Shown piece after piece: positions 42,923 through 50,161 of a stretch of 64,000 nt of DNA. The notes under the pieces were generated by a model, which was not told the DNA's origin, did not search any database, and worked only from the letters and a program-made list of their open reading frames with translations. The DNA is from Streptomyces sp. Edi4 (GTDB taxonomy: Bacteria > Actinomycetota > Actinomycetes > Streptomycetales > Streptomycetaceae): positions 5,394,001-5,458,000 of the forward strand of contig NZ_JBEJGY010000004.1 of assembly GCF_040253615.1 (NCBI RefSeq), written 5' to 3'. The position numbers were made by a program, and so were the translations under genes. Within the stretch, counting starts at the first letter, position 1. Each line of letters opens with the position of its first letter.

Positions 42923-43311
42923 GGTGCTGCCTCTTCTGTGAGACGCGGTACGGAGGCGAACGCGGCGGGTCGTACCGTGCCCATGTCGTCCGGCGGGAAG
43001 ATTTCGACCGGGTTCGGTCGGGGTGCCGGGTGGCGCGGGACCACTGCCGTCGCTCAAGCGCTCGTGCCGCTGAGGGATCCCTCTTGGGTGGCACGTGGGG
43101 GAACGTGCCCCGCGGAGGGCTGTCGGGTCGGAGCCGACCGGAGCAACCGACCGGGCATCCTCATTCGTGCGGCCCGTCGAATACTCGGCAGGCGCATTAC
43201 CACTGTACCCCGGATTCGCGCATGTGTGTCGGGAGAATTCGCGGGACGGGTGCGACCGGTGTGATCGAGTAGGCCCTTACAGGGTGCCCCGGGCGGGCTA
43301 TTGTGCGGCTT
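42923..43311. promoter_or_regulatory. Divergent leader region, helicase / ferritin-like gene
   Basis: A 389-base gap. Two potential stem-loops lie in it: GCACGT-GGGGGA-ACGTGC (about 43091-43108) and GTCGG-GTCGGAG-CCGAC (about 43123-43139). If transcription of the helicase begins near 43200 it would have a long 5' leader. The ferritin-like gene appears leaderless, with TATTGT nine bases upstream of its ATG. No gene is seen. Confidence 0.4.
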
Positions 43312-44073
43312 ATGGAGACGTCTGACAACGCCACTACGGCCGAAGAAATCACCCCGGAGCCCGAGCGCACCGGTATCGCCGCCCAGGACTGGGCGACGGC
43401 CTCCGCGGTGCCCCAGTACCGCGCGGCGGTGGTGGACCTCCTCGGCGCCCTCGCCTACGGCGAGCTCGCGGCCTTCGAGCGGCTCGCCGACGACGCGAAG
43501 CTCGCGCCGTCCCTGGCGGACAAGGCGGAGCTGGCGAAGATGGCGTCCGCGGAGTTCCTGCACTTCGAGCGTCTGCGCAACCGGCTCGCGGAGATCGACA
43601 CCGAGCCGACGGCCGCGATGGAGCCGTTCGCCAAGGCGCTCGACGACTTCCACCACCAGACCGCGCCGTCGGATTGGCTCGAGGGCCTGGTCAAGGCGTA
43701 CGTGGGCGACTCGATCGCGAGCGACTTCTACCGTGAGGTCGCCAGCCACCTGGACTCCGACACCCGCTCCCTGGTGCTCGCGGTGCTCGACGACACCGGG
43801 CACGGCAACTTCGCGGTGGAGAAGGTGCGGGCGGCCATCGAGGCGGACCCGCGCGTCGGCGGACGGCTCGCGCTGTGGGCGCGTCGCCTGATGGGCGAGG
43901 CGCTTTCGCAGGCCCAGCGGGTGGTCGCCGAGCGCGACGCGCTCTCCACGATGCTGGTCGGCGGCGTGGACGGGGTGGCAGCGGGCTTCGACCTCGCGGC
44001 GGTGGGCGAGATGTTCACCCGGATCACCAAGGCCCACACCAAGCGGATGGCCGCGCTGGGGCTTGCCGCCTAG
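43312..44073 (+). CDS. Ferritin-like fold protein (MiaE-like)
   Basis: A 253-residue protein with a four-helix, ferritin-like fold related to tRNA hydroxylase MiaE. Candidate metal ligands occur in LAYGELAAFERLA, ASAEFLHFERLRNRL and helix-4 segments around HGNFAVEKVRAA and ERDALSTMLVGG. ATG at 43312 (METSDNATTAEEI) has no Shine-Dalgarno but a -10-like TATTGT close by. The same gene follows the helicase gene divergently in mycobacteria (rhlE/Rv3210c). The reaction is unknown. Confidence 0.85.
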   Translation: METSDNATTAEEITPEPERTGIAAQDWATASAVPQYRAAVVDLLGALAYGELAAFERLADDAKLAPSLADKAELAKMASAEFLHFERLRNRLAEIDTEPTAAMEPFAKALDDFHHQTAPSDWLEGLVKAYVGDSIASDFYREVASHLDSDTRSLVLAVLDDTGHGNFAVEKVRAAIEADPRVGGRLALWARRLMGEALSQAQRVVAERDALSTMLVGGVDGVAAGFDLAAVGEMFTRITKAHTKRMAALGLAA

Positions 44074-44191
44074 GGTGGCTTGGTCCTGACGCCCCGTCAG
44101 TTCCCGGCGTTCGTCGGACCTCCCGGCTGCCGTCGGACCTCCCGGCTGCCGTCCAGCGTTCCCGGAGGCCGCCTGGCGCTCCCGGTGCCGC

Positions 44192-44455
44192 CTACGCCGC
44201 CGAGCGGCGCAGGCGGCGCGTGGGGCGCAGCAGCAGCGAGAGCAGGACGGCCGCGACGAAGACGGCGCCGAGCACGGTCGTGATCCCGTGGCCGGGGCCG
44301 ATCGCGGAGTGGGTCAGGAAGGCACCGAAGAGACCCGCGAGCGGGCCCGCGCCCAGTACGACGCGGCGGTCGGGAAGCCGGTGGGACAGCCGGGCCGCGG
44401 CCGCCCACGCGAGCGCGAATCCCAGCAGGACGGAGCCGAGGGCTTCCAGAAGCAT
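44192..44455 (-). CDS. Small three-helix membrane protein
   Basis: An 87-residue membrane protein. ATG at 44455 follows GGGAGGCGACGCAC. Three membrane helices are visible (LLEALGSVLLGFALAWAAAA; VVLGAGPLAGLFGAFLTHSA; GITTVLGAVFVAAVLLSLLL), then a basic end (RPTRRLRRSAA). A mycobacterial counterpart sits in the same place. The function is unknown. It is convergent with the ferritin-like gene. Confidence 0.78.
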   Translation of the reverse strand: MLLEALGSVLLGFALAWAAAARLSHRLPDRRVVLGAGPLAGLFGAFLTHSAIGPGHGITTVLGAVFVAAVLLSLLLRPTRRLRRSAA

Positions 44456-44589
44456 GTGCGTCGCCTCCCAGGGTGTGGCCAGGGCGGAACAGGTCACTGC
44501 CGTCCTACCCGAGCCTCGCGGAACGCAACCCTCCCCTCACCGGGAGGAATCAAGCCGCGCGATCCCGCGCGCCTTGGCATGCCGCGGCC

Positions 44590-44940
44590 CGTCGGGCTCG
44601 TCGGGCCCAGCGGACCCAGCGGGCCCGACGGACCCAGCGGACCCAGCGGACCGAACGGACCCAGCGGACCCAGCGGACCGAACGGACCCAGCGGACCGAG
44701 CGGGCCCGACGGACCCAGCGGACCGAACGGATCGAACGGACCCAGCGGACCGAGCGGGCCCGACGGACCCAGCGGACCGAACGGATCGAACGGACCCAGC
44801 GGACCGAGTGGACACGACGGACCCAGCGGACCGAACGGATCGAACGGACCGAACGGACCCAGCGGACCGAGCGGACACGACGGACCCAGCGGACCCAGCA
44901 GGCCCGGCGGACCCAGCGGACCCGACGGACCCGTCGGACA
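44590..44940. repeat. 9-bp minisatellite (GGACCCAGC / GGACCGAAC units)
   Basis: About 40 consecutive 9-bp units of the type GGACCCAGC, GGACCGAAC, GGACCGAGC and GGACACGAC, arranged in higher-order 36-63-bp groups. One plus-strand frame would read Gly-Pro-Ser/Asn/Asp, a collagen-like pattern, starting with ATG at 44578. I do not annotate it as a gene: GGA is a poor Streptomyces glycine codon, there is no ribosome binding site, and the frame continues antisense through the DUF3107 gene. Confidence 0.85.
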
Positions 44941-44943
44941 CGA

Positions 44944-44983
44944 CGAAGGGGCGCCGCCAGATCTCTCTGGCGGCGCCCCTTCG
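44944..44983. terminator. Hairpin terminator downstream of the DUF3107 gene
   Basis: Perfect 17-bp inverted repeat (CGAAGGGGCGCCGCCAG and its complement) with a 6-base loop. It lies about 100 bases beyond the DUF3107 stop on the minus strand and at the edge of the minisatellite. Confidence 0.88.
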
Positions 44984-45079
44984 ACGGTGACGCCTGCTAC
45001 AGCGCTGTCGTGTACTGCGGCAGCTCCAACAGCTGGACCAGTACAGCAGATGGACCAGCTACAGCAGCTGGACCGGCTA

Positions 45080-45307
45080 CTACAGCGCGCCGAAGCCCAC
45101 GCGGCGGACCGAAGGCTCGCCGATCTCCACGTATGCGATCTTGTCGGCCGGCACCAGGACCTTGCGGCCCTTGTCGTCGGTGAGGCTGAGCAGCTGCGCC
45201 TTGCCGGCGAGGGCGTCGGCTACCGCGCTCTCGACCTCTGCGGCGGTCTGCCCGCTCTCCAGAACGATCTCCCGGGGCGCGTGCTGCACACCGATCTTGA
45301 CCTCCAC
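45080..45307 (-). CDS. DUF3107 protein
   Basis: A 75-residue protein matching the DUF3107 family (MEVKIGVQHAPREIVLESGQ; DDKGRKVLVPADKIAYVEIG) throughout its length. The family is ubiquitous in actinobacteria; the mycobacterial member is TB9.4/Rv3208A. It is 142 bases downstream of the TetR regulator on the same strand, as in mycobacteria. It probably has an ATP-binding or regulatory role, but this is unknown. About 97 bases after the stop contain short AGCAGCTGGACC repeats before the terminator. Confidence 0.92.
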   Translation of the reverse strand: MEVKIGVQHAPREIVLESGQTAAEVESAVADALAGKAQLLSLTDDKGRKVLVPADKIAYVEIGEPSVRRVGFGAL

Positions 45308-45448
45308 GGCTATGTCCCTCCGACCTCGTGCGGTGCGCGGTCAGCCGCGCCGTACGCTGCACACATTAGCCCGGAGAGGCGACCGGAAATGGCCGGTCGC
45401 TGAACGCCAGGAGCGAACAGAATCCAGGAATGACCGCGCGACGGCCGC

Positions 45449-46090
45449 TCAGTGGCCTTCGGTGGCGTGCAGCGGGAAGCCCGCGATACCGCGCCAGGCC
45501 AGCGAGGTGAGCAGCGTGACGGCCTTGTCGCGAGGGATGGTCGACTCGCTGGAGAGCCAGTAACGGGCGACCACCTGCGAGACCCCGCCAAGACCCACGG
45601 CGAGCAGCATCGACTCGTCCTTGGACAGGCCGGTGTCCTCGGCGATGACGTCCGAGATCGCTTCCGCGCACTGGAGGCTGACCCGGTCCACGCGCTCGCG
45701 CACGGCGGGCTCGTTGGTCAGGTCCGACTCGAAGACGAGGCGGAACGCGCCGCCCTCGTCCTCGACGTACGCGAAGTAGGCGTCCATCGTCGCGGCGACG
45801 CGGAGCTTGTTGTCCGAGGTCGACGCGAGCGCGGTGCGGACCGCGTGGAGCAGGGACTCGCAGTGCTGGTCGAGCAGGGCCAGGTACAGCTCCAGTTTGC
45901 CGGGGAAGTGCTGGTAGAGCACCGGCTTGGAGACGCCGGCGCGCTCCGCGATGTCGTCCATGGCGGCCGCGTGGTAGCCCTGCGCGACGAAAACCTCCTG
46001 GGCCGCGCCCAGGAGCTGATTGCGGCGGGCCCGGCGCGGCAGGCGCGTGCCTCGCGGGCGCGCCGCCTCGGTCTGCTCGATGGCTGTCAC
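45449..46090 (-). CDS. TetR-family regulator, FasR-like
   Basis: A 213-residue repressor/activator. GTG at 46090 (VTAIEQTEAARPRG) follows GGGAGGCGGC. The N-terminal helix-turn-helix is MDDIAERAGVSKPVLYQHFP, preceded by RRNQLLGAAQEVFVAQGYHA. The ligand-binding domain contains FRLVFESDLTNEP and GGVSQVVARYWLS. The protein closely resembles mycobacterial Rv3208 (FasR), which controls fatty acid synthase genes in response to acyl-CoA, and the neighbours agree. Whether it has the same targets in Streptomyces, which uses a type II FAS, is uncertain. Confidence 0.88.
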   Translation of the reverse strand: MTAIEQTEAARPRGTRLPRRARRNQLLGAAQEVFVAQGYHAAAMDDIAERAGVSKPVLYQHFPGKLELYLALLDQHCESLLHAVRTALASTSDNKLRVAATMDAYFAYVEDEGGAFRLVFESDLTNEPAVRERVDRVSLQCAEAISDVIAEDTGLSKDESMLLAVGLGGVSQVVARYWLSSESTIPRDKAVTLLTSLAWRGIAGFPLHATEGH

Positions 46091-46235
46091 GCCGCCTCCC
46101 AAAGTTGTTCTGTTGCGCGATGCACGCGCGCCGCCATCGTACTTTTGGGTAACCCGGCTGTGCGCGGTGCGAACGCAGAATTTCACGGACCGGACGCGCT
46201 GGGTAGCCGGAGGTACGGGGAGGAACCGGCACACA

Positions 46236-46463
46236 TCACCGGTAGTCGTCCTCGTCGAGGGCGACCACCCGGGCCTGTTCGACGGCGTCCGCCTCATTGG
46301 CGGCGGCCGGGTCGACGCCGGTCAGCGGGTCGTCGTGGCTGGGCCGTACGTCCGTGCGCTGTTCGGCCGCGTCCGCCTCGGGGGTCTCCTCGGACAGCTC
46401 GGCGGTGGCGGTGTCGACGGACTCTTCCTGGAAAGTTTCCGGATCGCTGGGATCGACCGGCAT
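46236..46463 (-). CDS. Small acidic protein of unknown function
   Basis: A 75-residue, strongly acidic, probably disordered protein (MPVDPSDPETFQEESVDTAT; EETPEADAAEQRTDV) with few aromatic residues and no Cys. ATG at 46463 is preferred because AAGGGAGCAGTC precedes it; an upstream ATG at 46484 has no such site. It is 146 bases upstream of the TetR gene. The role is unknown. Confidence 0.65.
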   Translation of the reverse strand: MPVDPSDPETFQEESVDTATAELSEETPEADAAEQRTDVRPSHDDPLTGVDPAAANEADAVEQARVVALDEDDYR

Positions 46464-46701
46464 GACTGCTCCCTTTTCGTCCACTTCGAGTGATTCGGGG
46501 GCTTCCTTACGAGCCTAGGAGTTCCCCGCGCGAGCCGCTACATCCCCCCGCATCCCGCCCGCCCCTTCGGCGGCGCCGAGCCGTTTCCCGCCGGACGGCG
46601 TGAACGCCTTGCGGCCAGCGATCCGTATACGCCCACGCGCCCCCTGTCGGGCCCGTCGCCGGTGTGATACTCCGGCCCTACTCCTGCGAGAGGAACGGAT
46701 C

Positions 46702-46791
46702 GTGACTTGTACGAAGTGCGGCCAGGCGATGACCAAGACGCAAGACGGCTGGTGGATCTGCTATCCCTGCGGGACGTCCCAACCGGGATGA
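46702..46791 (+). CDS. Tiny zinc-ribbon protein (29 aa)
   Basis: A complete small ORF: GTG at 46702 behind GAGAGGAACGGATC, reading VTCTKCGQAMTKTQDGWWIC and then YPCGTSQPG. Four cysteines form two CxxC pairs (CTKC and CYPC) around a WW core, a minimal zinc ribbon. Its stop overlaps the ATG of the next gene as ATGA (46788-46791), and the next protein starts with the same kind of ribbon, so the pair looks like a duplication. Too short for routine gene finders. Confidence 0.7.
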   Translation: MTCTKCGQAMTKTQDGWWICYPCGTSQPG

Positions 46792-47012
46792 CCCGCTGCC
46801 CACGCTGCGCCGCCCAGCTCGCGCACGGGGCAGGCGACTGGTGGCAGTGCACCCAGTGCGAATTCGAGATCGAGCACGGCGCCCTCCAGTACCACGAGGT
46901 GCTTTCGGCGGCGTTCGAGGAGCACCCGGCCGCGTTCTTCGCGTACGTCCTCCAGCGCCGCGACGAACTGCGTGAGGACGAACCGGCCTGGCAGCGCCGT
47001 CCCGCCGCCTGA
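46788..47012 (+). CDS. Zinc-ribbon protein (74 aa)
   Basis: A 74-residue protein whose ATG overlaps the tiny upstream gene. CPRCAAQL and WWQCTQCEFEIE give four Cys in two CxxC pairs with the same WW element, followed by a helical tail (YHEVLSAAFEEHPAAFFAYV). The longer frame from 46707 would be antisense-like in composition and lacks a ribosome binding site. It probably binds a metal and a nucleic acid or protein; the function is unknown. Confidence 0.78.
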   Translation: MTRCPRCAAQLAHGAGDWWQCTQCEFEIEHGALQYHEVLSAAFEEHPAAFFAYVLQRRDELREDEPAWQRRPAA

Positions 47013-47156
47013 GGGGGCGCCCGGCGTCCCCGCAGCGCCCGGCCCCGGACCGCCAACCGCCCTCCAGGTCAACGGGGTCGGATAGTAGGATCATCACGAA
47101 CACATAACCGTACGTCCCTGACCTGCGCCGATTCATCAGAGAGAAGCTTTTGCCGC

Positions 47157-48152
47157 ATGTCTTCGACCGAGTTGCCGCAAACCCCCGCCGCTGCCGCCCT
47201 GGCGCCACGGGTGAGCCCGGTCGGGGTCGCCGAGGGCGAAGAGCTGCGCTCCGTGAACCTGCCGGGGCTCACGCTGGCGATCAGGTCCCGGCCCACGAGC
47301 GGTCCCGGTCTCGAACCGGCGCTGTACGTTCACGGGCTCGGCGGTTCGTCGCAGAACTGGTCGGCGCTGATGCCGCTGCTCGCCGACCGGCTCGATGGCG
47401 AGGCGGTCGACCTGCCCGGTTTCGGCGACTCCCCGCCGCCCGACGACGGCAACTACTCGCTCACCGGGCACGCCCGCGCCGTGATCCGCCTGCTCGACTC
47501 CTCGGGCCGGGGCCCGGTGCACCTCATCGGCAACTCGCTCGGCGGCGCCGTCGCGACCCGCGTCGCGGCCGCGCGCCCCGACCTGGTGCGCACCCTGACG
47601 CTCATCTCGCCCGCGCTGCCGGAGATCCGCGTCCAGCGCGGCGCCTGGCCGACCGCGCTTGTCGCGCTGCCCGGTGTGGCCTCCCTGTTCGCCCGGCTCA
47701 CCCGGGGCTGGAGCGCCGAGGAGCGCACCCGCGGAATGATGGCCCTCTGTTACGGCGACCCGGCGCGGGTGAGCCCCGAGGGGTTCGAGGTGGCCGTGCG
47801 TGAAATGGAGCGGCGTCTTCAACTACCGTATTTCTGGGACGCGATGGCCCGCTCGGCCCGTGGCATCGTGGACGCCTACACGTTGGGCGGCCAGCACGGG
47901 CTGTGGCGGCAGGCGGAGCGGGTGCTGGCGCCGACGCTGCTCGTGTACGGGGCGCGCGACCAGCTGGTCTCGTACCGGATGGCCCGGCGCGCGGCGGCCG
48001 CCTACCGTGACGCGCGTCTGCTCACGCTGCCCGACGCCGGGCACGTGGCGATGATGGAGTACCCCGAGACGGTCGCAAGGGCCGTACGGGAACTGATCGA
48101 CGAGAGCGGCGGCGACGCCGGCCGCCGTGACGACCGAGACAACAGGAGCTGA
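47157..48152 (+). CDS. Alpha/beta hydrolase
   Basis: A 331-residue serine hydrolase. ATG at 47157 follows AGAGAGAAGC. Oxyanion segment LYVHGLGGSSQNWSALMPLL, nucleophile elbow GNSLGGAVAT, Asp in LVYGARDQLVS and His in LPDAGHVAMMEYP are in order. The cap domain contains WDAMARSARGIVDAYTLGG. No signal peptide. It is followed by the DUF3152 gene after 8 bases, so both are probably in one transcript. A related hydrolase gene is next to DUF3152 genes in other actinobacteria; the substrate is unknown. Confidence 0.9.
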   Translation: MSSTELPQTPAAAALAPRVSPVGVAEGEELRSVNLPGLTLAIRSRPTSGPGLEPALYVHGLGGSSQNWSALMPLLADRLDGEAVDLPGFGDSPPPDDGNYSLTGHARAVIRLLDSSGRGPVHLIGNSLGGAVATRVAAARPDLVRTLTLISPALPEIRVQRGAWPTALVALPGVASLFARLTRGWSAEERTRGMMALCYGDPARVSPEGFEVAVREMERRLQLPYFWDAMARSARGIVDAYTLGGQHGLWRQAERVLAPTLLVYGARDQLVSYRMARRAAAAYRDARLLTLPDAGHVAMMEYPETVARAVRELIDESGGDAGRRDDRDNRS

Positions 48153-48160
48153 TCCGGGGC

Positions 48161-49744
48161 GTGGGACGACACAGCCGACCCAAGGGCTCCAGCGGCGCGG
48201 ACCCGATACCCGAGGCGCGCGTGACGCCGCCGGCCGAGCGGCCGGGCCCCTCGTCCGGCGGCCGGCGCAGGCGCGACACCCAGGACGGCGGCCCCGGTGA
48301 CGGCGGCGGGACCTGGCCCAGGGACGCGGCCCTCCACCAGGAGCAGGCCCGGCCGCAGGACCCGGCCCGGCGCACCGAGTCGGCGTGGCCGCACGACCCC
48401 GCCCGACCACAGGACGCGGTGCTGCGCCAGGAGCCGGCCCCTCACCACGGTCCGGACCGGCGGCACGCCACCGGCACGCCCGCCTTCGGCACCCCGCAGG
48501 TGCGCGGCGGACACCCCCAGCACCACGAGGGCGGGGCGCCCGAGCGGCACGCGAGGCCGTACCCGCTCCAGCAGGGCGCCGCGGGCCGCATACCGGGACC
48601 GCGCCGCGCCTACACCGAGGCCTTCGACGGTCCCGGCGCGACCGGCGCCCCCCGCACCGCGGGCATCCCCGCGCCCGCCAAGGGTGAACCCGGGACGCCC
48701 GCGCCCGACGCCACGGACAACACCTCCCGGGCGACCGGGACGCGCCGGACGGACAAGGACGCCAAGGGATCCGGGGGGTCCAAGGACGTCAGGGCAGCCG
48801 GGGCAGCCAAGGACGTCAGGGACGCCAGGGACGCCAAGGACGTCAGGGACGTCAGGGACGCCAGGGACGCCAAGGACGTCAGGGACGCCTGGGACGCCAA
48901 GGACGTCAGGGACGCCAAGGACCCGGCGGGCTCCAAGGTCTCCAAGGGGCGGACGTTCACCGGGATCGCGGCCGCCGCGGTGACCACCGTGCTCGCGGTC
49001 GTCGTCGCCGGACAGGTCACGTCCGACGGCGGCAAGCACGAGGTCGCGAGCCAGTCGGCAAGTGACAAGGGCCGGGCGGACGACGGCTCGGCCTCCCGCG
49101 GCAGCGGCCGGTCCACGCCCCAGGTGGCGCCGGCGGCGCAGACGTACGACCAGAAGATGGCCGAACAGTTCCCCCTCGACGCGAACCTCAAGGGCTCCGG
49201 CGAGTTCGAGCCGGTGCCGGGGGCCGACCCCGCGCCGGGCAAGGGGATCAAGTACCGCTACCGGGTCGACATCGAGAAGGGACTCGACCTGGACGGCACT
49301 CTGTTCGCCGAGGCCGTGCAGAAGACCCTGAACGACGACCGCAGTTGGGGGCACGCCGGGAAGATGACCTTCGAACGGGTCTCCTCGGGCAAGCCGGACT
49401 TCGTGATCACGCTGGCCAGCCCCGGTACCACCGGGGTCTGGTGTGCCAAGTCGAGTCTGGACACCACCGAGGACAACGTCTCCTGCGACTCGGCCGCCAC
49501 CGACCGCGTGATGATCAACGCGTTCCGCTGGGCGCAGGGCTCGGAGACGTTCGGGTGGGGCAAGGCGATGCTGGCGTACCGGCAGATGCTCATCAACCAC
49601 GAGGTCGGTCACCGGCTCGGCCACGACCACACGAGCTGCCGCAAGGCCGGCACACTCGCGCCCGTGATGCAGCAGCAGACCAAGACCCTCGACCTCAACG
49701 GGATCAAGTGCCTGCCCAACCCCTGGGTGTATCCCACGAGTTGA
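48161..49744 (+). CDS. DUF3152 protein, membrane-anchored metzincin-like
   Basis: A 527-residue protein. GTG at 48161 is eight bases after the hydrolase stop. A Pro/His/Arg-rich cytoplasmic region of about 200 residues leads into a repeat of the form DVRDARDAKDV (nt 48781-48925), then a membrane segment (FTGIAAAAVTTVLAVVVAG). The extracytoplasmic DUF3152 domain ends with NHEVGHRLGHDHTSC, which is a full HExxHxxGxxH zinc-protease motif including Glu and the third His. A protease or lytic role outside the cell is therefore plausible. The mycobacterial relative Rv3207c lies in the same block. Confidence 0.88.
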   Translation: MGRHSRPKGSSGADPIPEARVTPPAERPGPSSGGRRRRDTQDGGPGDGGGTWPRDAALHQEQARPQDPARRTESAWPHDPARPQDAVLRQEPAPHHGPDRRHATGTPAFGTPQVRGGHPQHHEGGAPERHARPYPLQQGAAGRIPGPRRAYTEAFDGPGATGAPRTAGIPAPAKGEPGTPAPDATDNTSRATGTRRTDKDAKGSGGSKDVRAAGAAKDVRDARDAKDVRDVRDARDAKDVRDAWDAKDVRDAKDPAGSKVSKGRTFTGIAAAAVTTVLAVVVAGQVTSDGGKHEVASQSASDKGRADDGSASRGSGRSTPQVAPAAQTYDQKMAEQFPLDANLKGSGEFEPVPGADPAPGKGIKYRYRVDIEKGLDLDGTLFAEAVQKTLNDDRSWGHAGKMTFERVSSGKPDFVITLASPGTTGVWCAKSSLDTTEDNVSCDSAATDRVMINAFRWAQGSETFGWGKAMLAYRQMLINHEVGHRLGHDHTSCRKAGTLAPVMQQQTKTLDLNGIKCLPNPWVYPTS

Positions 49745-50045
49745 CGCCGACCCGGTGTGACATGTCCAGCGTGCGGGACCCTTTCGCAGGGCCGGAGTCC
49801 GGCGTCGGGGCTGACATCACGTCCACCCCGGCCACCACCCGGGCCGATCCGGTAACCCGCGCCCCCCGGTTCGGACAAGAGCGCGTCGGCGTACGTCCGA
49901 CCCCGCAGCGGCCCGCCGCCCGCCGTGCCGCCCGTCACCCCTCGCCGCCCAAGGGTGGGCCCGTGGCGTAGCCGAGAGTGAGCGACGCGTCCCTTAGCGC
50001 GACCGAACGCCGCCGGGTTGAGAAAGTCACGTGCATTCACCCCTT

Positions 50046-50083
50046 CCGGTGGCGCGACGGACAACCGTCCATCGCGCCACCGG
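50046..50083. terminator. Hairpin between the DUF3152 and glycosyltransferase genes
   Basis: Inverted repeat CCGGTGGCGCGA / TCGCGCCACCGG (12 bp perfect) extended by GGAC/GTCC within a small loop, 80 bases before the glycosyltransferase start. It could terminate the DUF3152 transcript or lie in the 5' leader of the polysaccharide locus. The rest of the 417-base gap (49745-50161) shows no gene. Confidence 0.65.
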
Positions 50084-50161
50084 CATCGCCCTTACGTTCT
50101 TCCCGCTGCGAGTCGCCGTTGCCAACGGTGGCCGCCCACAAGGGAGATCGGGGGTGCGCAC

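Noticed and set aside
44578..45403. Collagen-like protein gene
   Set aside because: No ribosome binding site, GGA-rich codons, a strong terminator inside the frame and antisense overlap with DUF3107; kept only as a repeat and a question.
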